From JAGVPT01 sp964439265 (lineage in GTDB: Bacteria > Bacteroidota > Ignavibacteria > UBA10030 > UBA8401), in the NCBI GenBank assembly GCA_964439265.1, contig CAYTOA010000016.1, positions 10,865 through 74,864 on the forward strand: a stretch of 64,000 nt of DNA, given 5' to 3'. The notes below the pieces were generated by a model. That model was not told the DNA's origin. It did no database searches and was given only the letters and a program-made list of their open reading frames with translations. How positions within the stretch are numbered: the first letter of the stretch is position 1; each line of letters starts with the position of its first letter. A program made the translations under genes and the position numbers. Of the stretch, positions 1 through 8,043 are shown in pieces.

Positions 1-1
1 G

Positions 2-1666
2 CCTCTCAAATCGGGCCAGACAACTTTCGGAGCGATCGTCGTCCAGAGCTACACCGAATCGGTGCGCTACGGCGAAAAGGAGCAGGAAATTCTCACGTTC
101 GTGTCGCAGCATATCGCCACGGCGATCCTGCGCAAAGCGGACGAGGAACGATTCCGTGCGATGTGGGAGCACTCGGCTGACGGCATGAGGCTGACCGACA
201 AAGCCGGAAGGATCGTCATGGTGAATTCCGCATACAGCAAGATCGTGAAACTCCCGCAGGAAAAGCTCGTCGGAGAATTTCTCTCGGTGACATACCAGCA
301 GAACGAACGGGAAACTGCGCTGGAAGAATACCGGCAGGAATTTGAATCAGAGACCGTGCTGCCCCGCTTTACCGGAGATATCGCGTTGTGGAATGGAGAA
401 GAAATTCCCGTTGAGATTTCAAATTCGTTCATCGTATTCGGCGCTAACAATAAAATGTTGTTCAGCGTGTTCCGGGATACGAGCGAGAGAAAACTGCTGG
501 AGAATCAGCTCCTTCACGCACAGAAACTGGAATCGGTCGGCGTCCTTGCCGGCGGCATCGCACACGATTTTAACAACGTCCTGTCGATGATCCTCACTTC
601 CGCCGAAATGCTGAAGGAGAAAACGAGAAACGACAAGACTCTCCAGAGGTATGCCGACATGGTCGCGACGGCAGCGGAAAGAGGCGCGGCGATCGCGAAG
701 CAGCTCCTCCTCTTCGCCCGGTCAGAAAAAGGAAAACTCAAGCCGATGTCGGTGGCGACGGTCGTGCTCGAAGTACAGAAATTGCTCGAGCATACCCTGC
801 CGAAATTCATTTCGATAAAATCTGAGATCGAAACAAGCGACGCCGTCATCATGGGAGACTCGGACCAGCTCCACCAGGCCCTCCTCAACCTTGCGCTGAA
901 TTCGCGCGATGCGATCGAAGCGAAATCGGTGAACGGGACGATCGTTTTCCGCGTGGGCACAATCACTCATGCTGAGATGCAGAAGAAATTCCCGCAAATC
1001 CAAAATGAAGAATACGTCGTGCTCAGCGTATCGGACAACGGTACGGGGATGAGCGACGAGACTGCATCACGCATTTTCGAGCCGTTTTTTTCAACGAAAG
1101 GAAGGGGAAAGGGAACGGGGCTCGGTCTTTCGATCGTTCACGGAATATCGCAGAATCATCACGGCCTGATCGACGTCGTCAGCAGCGTCGGGCAGGGAAC
1201 AACCATGTCTCTCTATTTCCCCCTTGTCAACGCCGAACTCAATGACCCGGCGAAGATCAAGAAACGCGAGTCCATCCCCGAAAAGAATCGGGAGGAACGG
1301 CCGTCGACGATCCTCGTCGTGGACGACGAGCAGGGGCTGCGGGAAATACTGACAGAGATACTCGAGGGGAAAAACTACAGGGTGATGACAGCTTCAAACG
1401 GAATCGACGCCGTAAAAAAATATGAATCGCATTGCGATGAGATCGATATGGTGATCTCGGACCTGGGAATGCCGCTCATGGGGGGCGAGGAAGTGTTCAC
1501 CAAACTCGTCGATATCAATCCGGGGGTAAAAATGGTCTTCATGACCGGCTATCTTGAAGAAAATTCGAAGAGCGGCATCCTCCGGCGCGGGGTCAAAAAC
1601 ATCATACATAAGCCGTTCCGAATCGAGGAAATTCTCGAGTGCGTATCACGCGTTCTCGAAGAATGA
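2..1666 (+). CDS. Hybrid sensor histidine kinase (GAF-PAS-HisKA-HATPase-REC), 5' partial
   Basis: The frame is open from base 2, so the gene starts before the window; the GTG at 62 is internal. The visible 554 residues begin in the tail of a GAF domain, followed by a PAS domain (roughly residues 50-165), a HisKA dimerisation domain with H-box GGIAHDFNN (phospho-accepting His at nt 563-565), and a HATPase_c domain with N-box NLALNSRDAI and G boxes DNGTGM and GKGTGLGLS. A C-terminal receiver domain has VDDE, the phospho-acceptor Asp in VISDLGMP (nt 1460-1462), MTGY and the Lys of HKPF. It should autophosphorylate on a sensory cue and pass phosphate to its own receiver. No transmembrane segment is visible. 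It converges on the minus-strand symporter 14 bp downstream. The input signal cannot be judged. Confidence 0.93.
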   Translation, partial: PLKSGQTTFGAIVVQSYTESVRYGEKEQEILTFVSQHIATAILRKADEERFRAMWEHSADGMRLTDKAGRIVMVNSAYSKIVKLPQEKLVGEFLSVTYQQNERETALEEYRQEFESETVLPRFTGDIALWNGEEIPVEISNSFIVFGANNKMLFSVFRDTSERKLLENQLLHAQKLESVGVLAGGIAHDFNNVLSMILTSAEMLKEKTRNDKTLQRYADMVATAAERGAAIAKQLLLFARSEKGKLKPMSVATVVLEVQKLLEHTLPKFISIKSEIETSDAVIMGDSDQLHQALLNLALNSRDAIEAKSVNGTIVFRVGTITHAEMQKKFPQIQNEEYVVLSVSDNGTGMSDETASRIFEPFFSTKGRGKGTGLGLSIVHGISQNHHGLIDVVSSVGQGTTMSLYFPLVNAELNDPAKIKKRESIPEKNREERPSTILVVDDEQGLREILTEILEGKNYRVMTASNGIDAVKKYESHCDEIDMVISDLGMPLMGGEEVFTKLVDINPGVKMVFMTGYLEENSKSGILRRGVKNIIHKPFRIEEILECVSRVLEE

Positions 1667-1680
1667 ACCTTCCGGGTTCC

Positions 1681-3087
1681 TCATGGCCTCTTGCGTGAAC
1701 GAAAGATTCTCCCCGCACCCCAGATTCCCACCGACACGAACAAACCGGGATACATCGGCTCGACGGAAAAAAAGTATTCCCCTCCCGATAGTTGTCCGCA
1801 CACCAGCCACACCGTTGACATACTCCAGCCGAAAAGCATTGCCGCAAAAGCAAACGAAGCAGGAATTTTGAACCGATCAAAATAGCTGGCCATCAGGGGA
1901 ACTAATAACCCGGGAATGATCGCAGTTCCAATGACGTACCACAATTTGACGGCGGACGGGATCCATAGCGCAAGTGTAACAGCGAAGGCGGCCGTCACGA
2001 CCAATCCGATTTTTGTCCAGAGCGTGATGGCGGCCTGGCGAACTTCTTTCTTTTCATTCGACAGCAGCCTCCCGACAATATCGTTGCCGATCGTCGATGC
2101 GCCTATGAATGTAAGGCTGCTCAATGTCGACATGATGGTCGCGAGCATGCCGATGTAAAACATTCCTTTCGCAACCGACGGCAAGGTAATTTCAGCCAGC
2201 ATCGGGTATGAAAACATCGGCTGTTGGAGATGCGGCATCGCTGCGCGGGCGTACAAGCCGGCGGTGCTCGTAAAAAAATCGAAGAAAAACCAGCACAGCG
2301 TGGAGAGAATGATCCCTCGTTGGGCGGTCGCCCCGTCTTTCGCCGCATAACACCGCTGGTGAAATGCCGGGTCGACGAGTGTCCAGAGGGCGATGAAGAA
2401 CCATACGATAATGAATTGAAGCGAGTTTCCTCCGTGCCATGTCAGATGAAGCGGCGGCAGGTTGCGTTGAAGAAAATCGTACCCGCCGAATTTTGCATAC
2501 GAAAACGGGAGAATAATCGCGAAGCCCGCAAACATGAGGATAAATTCAGCAATGTTTGTGTTGACGTCCGACCGGAACCCTCCCGCATATAAATAACAGA
2601 CCGTCAGAAAGGTGCTGATCAGTACGCTGGCAACGAGGCTGATCCCGAAAATCAGCTGCACCAGAATTCCCAGCATGAGCACGTACGGGGCCGGCGAAAC
2701 CAGAACGAACGTGAGCAACGCGCCGAGAAGCGAGGTTTTTGCGTCATACGCGTCGAAAAGTTTATCTGGAATTGTCACAAGGTTAGTCGCCCGCGCCTTC
2801 TTTGCCAGGAAGAATGCGAATACGACAGCAAAGAAGTAGTAGGGCACTCCGAATACCACCCAATTGGAAATCCCGTACTGATACGAGTATTCTCCGACAC
2901 CGAGAATTCCTCCATACCAGGTTGACACGAGAGTCGCAACAAAGACCGGAAGCGTAAGCGACCGTCCGGCAAGCAAGTATTCGTCGGTCTCAGTCTTTTC
3001 TTTGCGGGCCGAGCGAAAACCGATGTACACCACTGCGGAGAAATAGAGAACGATAAGCAGGATATCGATAAAGGAAAAAGTCACCAT
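1681..3087 (-). CDS. Sodium:solute symporter (SSS) family, candidate thiamine or precursor transporter
   Basis: A 468-residue integral membrane protein with about 12-13 hydrophobic segments. The N-terminus (FIDILLIVLYFSAVVYIGF), the motif DEYLLAGRSL and the later YAGGFRSDVNTN stretch are typical of Na+/solute symporters (SSS, PanF/PutP relatives). The ATG at 3087 is chosen because the longer frame would start at a TTG inside a low-complexity repeat. It lies 123 bp downstream of thiN on the same strand, behind a TPP riboswitch. An SSS-type ThiV family has been linked to thiamine or thiazole uptake by comparative genomics, and Bacteroidota usually have PnuT in this position. The family is clear; the substrate is inferred from position only, and the repeat-filled gap leaves co-transcription open. 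Confidence 0.82.
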   Translation of the reverse strand: MVTFSFIDILLIVLYFSAVVYIGFRSARKEKTETDEYLLAGRSLTLPVFVATLVSTWYGGILGVGEYSYQYGISNWVVFGVPYYFFAVVFAFFLAKKARATNLVTIPDKLFDAYDAKTSLLGALLTFVLVSPAPYVLMLGILVQLIFGISLVASVLISTFLTVCYLYAGGFRSDVNTNIAEFILMFAGFAIILPFSYAKFGGYDFLQRNLPPLHLTWHGGNSLQFIIVWFFIALWTLVDPAFHQRCYAAKDGATAQRGIILSTLCWFFFDFFTSTAGLYARAAMPHLQQPMFSYPMLAEITLPSVAKGMFYIGMLATIMSTLSSLTFIGASTIGNDIVGRLLSNEKKEVRQAAITLWTKIGLVVTAAFAVTLALWIPSAVKLWYVIGTAIIPGLLVPLMASYFDRFKIPASFAFAAMLFGWSMSTVWLVCGQLSGGEYFFSVEPMYPGLFVSVGIWGAGRIFRSRKRP

Positions 3088-3126
3088 ACTCAATGAGCAA
3101 TCAACAATGAACAATGATCAATGAAC
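3088..3126. repeat. Low-complexity tandem spacer (CAATGAA-type)
   Basis: About four imperfect copies of a 7-10 nt unit of the type CAATGA/CAATCAA/CAATGAA fill the space before the symporter start. The same unit type recurs at 48800-48896. Confidence 0.6.
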
Positions 3127-3210
3127 AAGAATCGAATCTCGTGTCAGAGTGAATCATCGAATGTAATTCATACGGCAATCGAAAATCGCTAATTGGAATT
3201 TCGCAATAAG

Positions 3211-3849
3211 CTATCTAGACTTCACTATAAAAAGCAGCAAGCTCCCCTTTTTGACAGAAATGCTTACCGGGGACGACACTGCCCGATTGCTTGTACCTTC
3301 CCTTACACCGAGTTCGAGCGGTTCGTCGCGGAGAGGAAACTCAAGCCCCGAGGTCGTGATTCCCTCACAGCGCCCCAGCGGCAGCAATGAAACAACTTCG
3401 CCGATTGTTGACTCAAATGTGATCCTTCGGCCAACAATCTGGATATCACACAACGAATCAGAGAACAGTAGACGAATTCGTTTGTTGTATTTTTTCAAAA
3501 TGCTGAGGTTCGACAACGAATGGTCCGGCCTCCCCCCCATCGCACCGACGACAACGGCGTTGAGATATTTATGCCTCACGAGGTAATCGAGCGCCTTTTC
3601 GAGGTCTGTGCTGTATTGGCTTCTGACTTGGATTGTTGTAATGCTGGAAAAAAATTTTCTCGTTGCGGTTGAGATCGAATCCAGATCGCCGATGATGACA
3701 TTAGGCCGGATTCCAAGTTTCCGGGCCTTATTTGCCCCTCCGTCGGCGCATACAATAAACGGCTTTTCTCTCAGCATCGGAGTTATCGCTCGCTTGGGAA
3801 GAACATCCCCATTGCAAATGATCAAGGCCTCGCGTCGTTTCCTTTTCAT
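3211..3849 (-). CDS. thiN: Thiamine pyrophosphokinase
   Basis: A 212-residue cytosolic enzyme that transfers pyrophosphate from ATP to thiamine to give thiamine pyrophosphate. Family signatures are visible: an N-terminal ICNGDVLP strand, the nucleotide-binding segment VCADGGANKA, GDLDSI with acidic metal ligands, then a QYSTDLEKALDYL helix and GAMGGRPDH. Length fits the TPK/ThiN family. The gene starts 24 bp after the stop of the TonB-dependent receptor and shares its TPP-riboswitch leader, so imported thiamine would be activated directly. This is the enzyme expected in an organism that salvages thiamine. The identification is strong. Confidence 0.95.
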   Translation of the reverse strand: MKRKRREALIICNGDVLPKRAITPMLREKPFIVCADGGANKARKLGIRPNVIIGDLDSISTATRKFFSSITTIQVRSQYSTDLEKALDYLVRHKYLNAVVVGAMGGRPDHSLSNLSILKKYNKRIRLLFSDSLCDIQIVGRRITFESTIGEVVSLLPLGRCEGITTSGLEFPLRDEPLELGVREGTSNRAVSSPVSISVKKGSLLLFIVKSR

Positions 3850-3873
3850 AGAAGATTACTCCGTGCCGATACG

Positions 3874-6144
3874 TTATAGTTGCAGGGTAATGCCGACCAC
3901 AAAATTTCGCTCAGCGGCCGGGAAGAATAGATTACCATCTCCGGTTTGCATATACAGAGTATTCAACAAGTTACGAACTTCTCCCCTCAACGTGACATTT
4001 GCGCTTGCGATCGGAGGAAGCTTGCATAGCGCCTCAACATTGAAAACCGTATATGCATCGTTTTTATCATCTTCTATCTTGAAATTGTCCGTGTAGAACG
4101 ATCCGACATATTTTGCCGAAACCGAAACGGTCAATCTTTCAGTTTGGTAATTAACAAAGAGATTTCCCATAAGGCTTGGGAATCCGCCGAGCGGGTTGCC
4201 GTCCAGTTTCGTAGCGAAGACCGCTCCGGTTGAGTCGACGTCAAGAAACGTTTCCTTGACGATCTTGTTGGACGAAACAGATGCGTTTCCGCTCAATGAA
4301 AAAGAGTACGGCAATTTTGCCGAGCCATCCACCTCGAACCCAATGTGCCGGGTCCGGTCGGCGTTGCCGACGATCGGAATGCCGAAGCGGTTGAGCTTTC
4401 CGTTCGGGACCAATTCATTCGTGAACTCCATCCAATAAACGTTGATAGTGCCGGACAGCCCTTCCGACTTATACCCCGCCCCGAGCTCGAAGTCGAGCAG
4501 CTGTTCCGGCTTTACGAGCGGTTTCGTATAATCGTAGACGGTATCGTTGTTGACGATTTTTGTCTCGAACTGCGGCACGATCGTGGGATCGTAGGCAGCG
4601 TTCTCCGCATCGTATAAATTGCTCAAAGGAGGCTCGTGTGACGTGTATGCGACGGAGATGTATGTGTTCCACGCGTCTGTGATATTATAGTTTATGCCAA
4701 ATCGAGGATTTAGAAAGTAGTACGGGTAACTGAACGAGTTATCCAGGTACTTTTCATCTGCAATCCTGTATTGGTCGTAAGCGAACTGCACGTTCGCCAG
4801 AAGAGAAATATTATCTTGGAAACGGTACACTTCTGTCGCGTACAGAGACGCCATTGTTTTTTCGCCGTCGTACTGGTAGAACCGGTAACTCACGTCATAG
4901 TTTGCCGGAAGGCTGTCGGCTCCCAGAATCTGCCCCCAGTGAGTTCCTTTGTGATAGCGGAGCTCTGCTCCGATCGTCAGTTCTCCGTTGTCGTGGGTCC
5001 ATTCGTAGCGCGGCAGCCAGCCCCATTGTGCGAGATCGATCCCGGCGCGAATGAGCGCAGTGGAAATATCCTGAGTCGGATGAAATCCGTGCGCCTGGTC
5101 GATCCGGAACGTGGCCGTATCGCCGTATTCATCGAAATCAAACCATCCATGTCCTTCATAAAAAAAGAAGGTGTTGCTCAGCTTCTGGGTTTCTGAAATT
5201 TTCCACTCGTTCAGGATCTCATAATGGGGCTGCGTGAACTGCTCGTTCTCTTCTGGTTGACGGACCACCCCTTCGTCGTTGATATTCATTCGTCGAAGCT
5301 GGTAACTGTCGTTGTACGATTTCGGCAGCCCGTTATAGACCAGCTGATCCTGTATTGGCCCTCCGAAGAAATGAATGCGCGTTGTCGAATTTGTTCCCAG
5401 CAAGAGCGCTCCGAAGAAGTAGGAGTCCAATGTCGCGCCCGACCGGAGCCGGTAGCCGTCGGAATTGATCTCGCCGAGTTTGCCGTACAACATGTATTTA
5501 TTGTCAATCAATCCCGAATTAAAGGATGCAGAGAGCTTTTTCATCGTCATCGGTAGCGATTGGCTGCTGTCGCTGTATTGCTGGAAGCCGAAGAGGCTTT
5601 CAAATTTCATATACGGCTTCGGCTCGAATGGGTTCGTGATCACGTTGATCGATCCTCCGATTGCCGCCGGACCATAGAACGAGCTTCCCGCACCGCGCTG
5701 TACCTGGACGTTCGATGCGCTTGCGAGGATGTCTGAAAAATCGAGCCAGTACACTCCTTGATCTTCGGGATCGTTTTGGGGAATGCCGTTCACCATAATA
5801 GAGAGGCGCGACTGGTCGAACCCGCGCAGTGTCACATAATTATAGCCGATACCGTTTCCGCCGTCCGAAAAAGAAATCATCGACGGAAGCTGGGCGAGCA
5901 AAACAGGAACATCCTGCATAGAATAGCGCTGTTCGATCAGCCCCTTCGCAAGATTGGTAAACGTCACCGGCGTTTCACGTTCTTTGGCTTCGGTTGCCGT
6001 AACAAGCACCGGCGCGAGGGTATACTTCACCGTATCTTTTTCCTTTTCGTCTTGAGAAAAAAGAACCTGATACTGCATTATGAAAATGGCGACAACGGTC
6101 AAAATCTTCCCCAGCCCGTATTTATTCATATTCCTTTCACCCAT
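3874..6144 (-). CDS. TonB-dependent outer-membrane receptor, probable thiamine receptor
   Basis: A 756-residue receptor: signal peptide (hydrophobic core ILTVVAIFIMQYQVLFSQ), then the TonB-box region and plug domain (LAPVLVTATEAKERETPV, LRGFDQSRLSIMVNGIPQND, VQRGAGSSFYGPAAIGGSIN), then a 22-strand-type barrel ending in VVGITLQL with the usual hydrophobic C-terminus. ATG 6144 is preferred because a GGGAG sits 7 nt upstream; ATG 6129 is the alternative and still leaves a full signal peptide. It is the first gene behind the TPP riboswitch and terminator and is followed 24 bp later by thiN. Substrate (thiamine or a phosphorylated form) is inferred from the riboswitch, not from the receptor sequence. 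Confidence 0.93.
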   Translation of the reverse strand: MGERNMNKYGLGKILTVVAIFIMQYQVLFSQDEKEKDTVKYTLAPVLVTATEAKERETPVTFTNLAKGLIEQRYSMQDVPVLLAQLPSMISFSDGGNGIGYNYVTLRGFDQSRLSIMVNGIPQNDPEDQGVYWLDFSDILASASNVQVQRGAGSSFYGPAAIGGSINVITNPFEPKPYMKFESLFGFQQYSDSSQSLPMTMKKLSASFNSGLIDNKYMLYGKLGEINSDGYRLRSGATLDSYFFGALLLGTNSTTRIHFFGGPIQDQLVYNGLPKSYNDSYQLRRMNINDEGVVRQPEENEQFTQPHYEILNEWKISETQKLSNTFFFYEGHGWFDFDEYGDTATFRIDQAHGFHPTQDISTALIRAGIDLAQWGWLPRYEWTHDNGELTIGAELRYHKGTHWGQILGADSLPANYDVSYRFYQYDGEKTMASLYATEVYRFQDNISLLANVQFAYDQYRIADEKYLDNSFSYPYYFLNPRFGINYNITDAWNTYISVAYTSHEPPLSNLYDAENAAYDPTIVPQFETKIVNNDTVYDYTKPLVKPEQLLDFELGAGYKSEGLSGTINVYWMEFTNELVPNGKLNRFGIPIVGNADRTRHIGFEVDGSAKLPYSFSLSGNASVSSNKIVKETFLDVDSTGAVFATKLDGNPLGGFPSLMGNLFVNYQTERLTVSVSAKYVGSFYTDNFKIEDDKNDAYTVFNVEALCKLPPIASANVTLRGEVRNLLNTLYMQTGDGNLFFPAAERNFVVGITLQL

Positions 6145-6171
6145 GAAAAAACTCCCGTTCAATTGTTAGTA

Positions 6172-6213
6172 AATAAAAAAGCCGTTGCTGATATGGAATG
6201 CATCAGTAACGGC
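6172..6213 (-). terminator. Rho-independent terminator of the TPP riboswitch expression platform
   Basis: On the minus strand a GCCGTTaCTGAT / ATCAGcAACGGC stem (6181-6213) is followed at once by a U-rich run (6172-6180). It lies between the riboswitch aptamer and the receptor start codon, so TPP binding is expected to favour termination here. Confidence 0.88.
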
Positions 6214-6232
6214 TTCATAAAAAACCATGTCA

Positions 6233-6340
6233 TCGTGTTTCCTACGCTGGCATTATCCAGATCAGGTATATCCATCCCGCATGAACAGCGGGATCGTTGT
6301 AGGGTATATTCTCAGATTCGCCTGTGGCGAAACACCCCTA
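6233..6340 (-). promoter_or_regulatory. TPP riboswitch (THI element)
   Basis: The minus strand carries the conserved aptamer parts in order: closing stem P1 (GTGTTT at 6330-6335 pairing with AAACAC at 6235-6240), CTGAGA (6311-6316), a variable hairpin with CCCGCTGTTCATGCGGG, then CCTGATCTGGATAATGCCAG and CGTAGGAAA. This is the canonical thiamine pyrophosphate sensor. With the terminator directly downstream it should be an off-switch at high TPP for the receptor, thiN and possibly the symporter. Confidence 0.96.
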
Positions 6341-6374
6341 ACGATTTTCACTTCAAAGAACAAGTTCTGTTGTT

Positions 6375-6403
6375 AATATACATTGCCGTGCAGGAAAAGT
6401 CAA
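6375..6403 (-). promoter_or_regulatory. Sigma70-type promoter of the thiamine locus
   Basis: On the minus strand TTGACT (6398-6403) is separated by exactly 17 bp from TATATT (6375-6380). Transcription would start near 6368, about 28 bp before the riboswitch aptamer. Confidence 0.75.
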
Positions 6404-6508
6404 ATGCCGATGTTGTCCTAATTTGAATAATAATTACCAAAAAATCTGCGTAGAATGATATTGACGAAGTTGGAGCGCTTGAGAATGATGAAAGCATCAA
6501 CAACTATA

Positions 6509-6606
6509 TGTCACCCTGAGCGGAGCGAAGGGTCTATACGGTGAGAAAGATCCTCCCAAAGGGATGCCTTCGGCATTCACTCCGCTTCGCTCCGTTCAGA
6601 ATGACA
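6509..6606. repeat. Imperfect inverted-repeat element (TGTCACCCTGAGCGGAGCGAAG type)
   Basis: The element starts TGTCACCCTGAGCGGAGCGA and ends with a near inverse (CGCTTCGCTCCGTTCAGAATGACA, read as its two halves). It is about 98 bp, non-coding and could fold into one long hairpin. It resembles dispersed intergenic repeats seen in many bacterial genomes. A looser relative lies at 61775-61960. Confidence 0.6.
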
Positions 6607-6701
6607 TTCCTCAGACTTATTATACGTCCATTCAAATTAGGACACTATTATAAACACTGCCCAATATTGTCTTTCACACTCCAACTATTTATATTCATTC
6701 C

Positions 6702-7118
6702 ATGATAAAAGTCGCCGTCGGCATCATCACCCTTGGATCGCAAATACTCGTTTGCCAGCGAAAGAAGAGCTCGCGGTATCCGCTGAAATGGGAATTTCCC
6801 GGCGGAAAATTTGAAAACGGCGAATCGGCTGAAGAATGCCTTCGCAGAGAACTTTGCGAAGAACTCTCTATCGATGCGAACGTCGGGGTTGAATTCTTCC
6901 GCCAGGAATGGCACTATCCCGATTCCGGGTCGTTCGAAGTTTGCTATCTCCTTGTTCCCTCGTATGCCGGAACGATCCGCAACAATGTATTTGAACAGAT
7001 CCGCTGGGTTCACCGCGACGAACTCACGGGCGTCGACATGCTGGAAGGAAACAGAGATGTCGTGGATAAATTGAAAAGTCAAAATGGAAAATTTAACAAT
7101 GGAATGGCTTCTCGTTGA
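6702..7118 (+). CDS. Nudix hydrolase, MutT-like (probable 8-oxo-dGTP diphosphatase)
   Basis: 138 residues with a complete Nudix box: GKFENGESAEECLRRELCEE fits G-x5-E-x7-REUxEExGU, preceded by the WEFPGGKFE strand typical of MutT. MutT-type enzymes hydrolyse 8-oxo-dGTP and keep it out of DNA. It is followed 25 bp later by mutY and then by an Ogg2 glycosylase, which supports a nucleotide-pool sanitising role over other Nudix substrates. The last residues (KSQNGKFNNG) come from an A-rich low-complexity stretch at 7073-7106, so the C-terminus may be poorly conserved. Confidence 0.88.
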   Translation: MIKVAVGIITLGSQILVCQRKKSSRYPLKWEFPGGKFENGESAEECLRRELCEELSIDANVGVEFFRQEWHYPDSGSFEVCYLLVPSYAGTIRNNVFEQIRWVHRDELTGVDMLEGNRDVVDKLKSQNGKFNNGMASR

Positions 7119-7143
7119 CGCACCTTAACTTTCGAGTGTCCCT

Positions 7144-8043
7144 TTGAACTCCAGCCTCCTTCATTCAAAAGTCCTTTCATGGTACACCATCAACGGCCGC
7201 AGCCTGCCGTGGAGACGAACTCGAAATCCGTACCGCATCCTTCTCTCAGAAATCATGGCACAGCAGACGCAAGTGAATCGCGTCGCCCTTTTTTACTCTT
7301 CATGGCTCAAGCAATTTCCTACCCTGTCAGACCTTGCACGGGGATCAAAAGGTGCTGTCCTGCGCCAATGGTCGGGCCTGGGTTACAACCGGCGCGCTCT
7401 TCGTCTGCACGTTCTCTCCAAACAACTTTCGGAAAATGACGGCGGTAAACTTCCGCGCACAGTTGATGAACTGATTAAACTCCCCGGTATCGGAAAATAT
7501 ACCGCTCATGCCGTGGCGTGCTTTGCGTTCGGCGCTGAAGTTCCGGTCGTCGATGTGAACGTCCGCCGCATTTTCAGCAGGGTTTTCTGGAAGGCCGCCT
7601 CGGCAGACGACATAAGGCCGGAAAGAGATATCTGGGCCCTTGCGGAGAAAATCATCCCACAAAGGAAAGCAGCGGAATGGAACCAGGCCCTCATGGACCT
7701 CGGCGCGCTGGTGTGCACGGCGCGATCTCCCCGCTGCGGCTCGTGCCCGATCACCTCACTTTGTGCTTCGGCCTTTTCGGAGAATTTCAGGCTAAAACCA
7801 TTGGTGAAAAGGAAACCCGAGCCGTCGTTCAAGGGAATTCCGCGGCGGATCTACAGGGGTAGAATTTTGAAAGCCCTCCATGAAAAACCTTTGCCTCTCC
7901 TCCAACTGAGTGAACGGATCGTTGAACACTTTCATCCTCGGGACATGAAATGGATCATGCGTGTACTGGAAACGATGGAACAAGAAGCGCTGATCGCGAT
8001 CCGGGGAAGCGGAGATAGAAGACTTATATGCATCGCGCAATAA
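7144..8043 (+). CDS. mutY: A/G-specific adenine glycosylase, short form without NUDIX-like C-terminal domain
   Basis: 299 residues. MutY removes adenine mispaired with 8-oxoguanine. Visible are the catalytic-Glu region SEIMAQQTQV, the helix-hairpin-helix LPGIGKYTAHA, the catalytic Asp in VVDVNVRR, and the [4Fe-4S] ligands in the spacing C-x6-C-x2-C-x5-C (CTARSPRCGSCPITSLC). The C-terminal 85 residues look like a small winged-helix (IYRGRILKALHEKPLPLLQL) rather than the 8-oxoG-reading NUDIX-like domain of E. coli MutY; similar short forms occur in actinobacteria. The start is a TTG, the only start codon that fits the conserved N-terminus, with no clear Shine-Dalgarno. It overlaps the next gene by 16 bp. 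Confidence 0.93.
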   Translation: MNSSLLHSKVLSWYTINGRSLPWRRTRNPYRILLSEIMAQQTQVNRVALFYSSWLKQFPTLSDLARGSKGAVLRQWSGLGYNRRALRLHVLSKQLSENDGGKLPRTVDELIKLPGIGKYTAHAVACFAFGAEVPVVDVNVRRIFSRVFWKAASADDIRPERDIWALAEKIIPQRKAAEWNQALMDLGALVCTARSPRCGSCPITSLCASAFSENFRLKPLVKRKPEPSFKGIPRRIYRGRILKALHEKPLPLLQLSERIVEHFHPRDMKWIMRVLETMEQEALIAIRGSGDRRLICIAQ

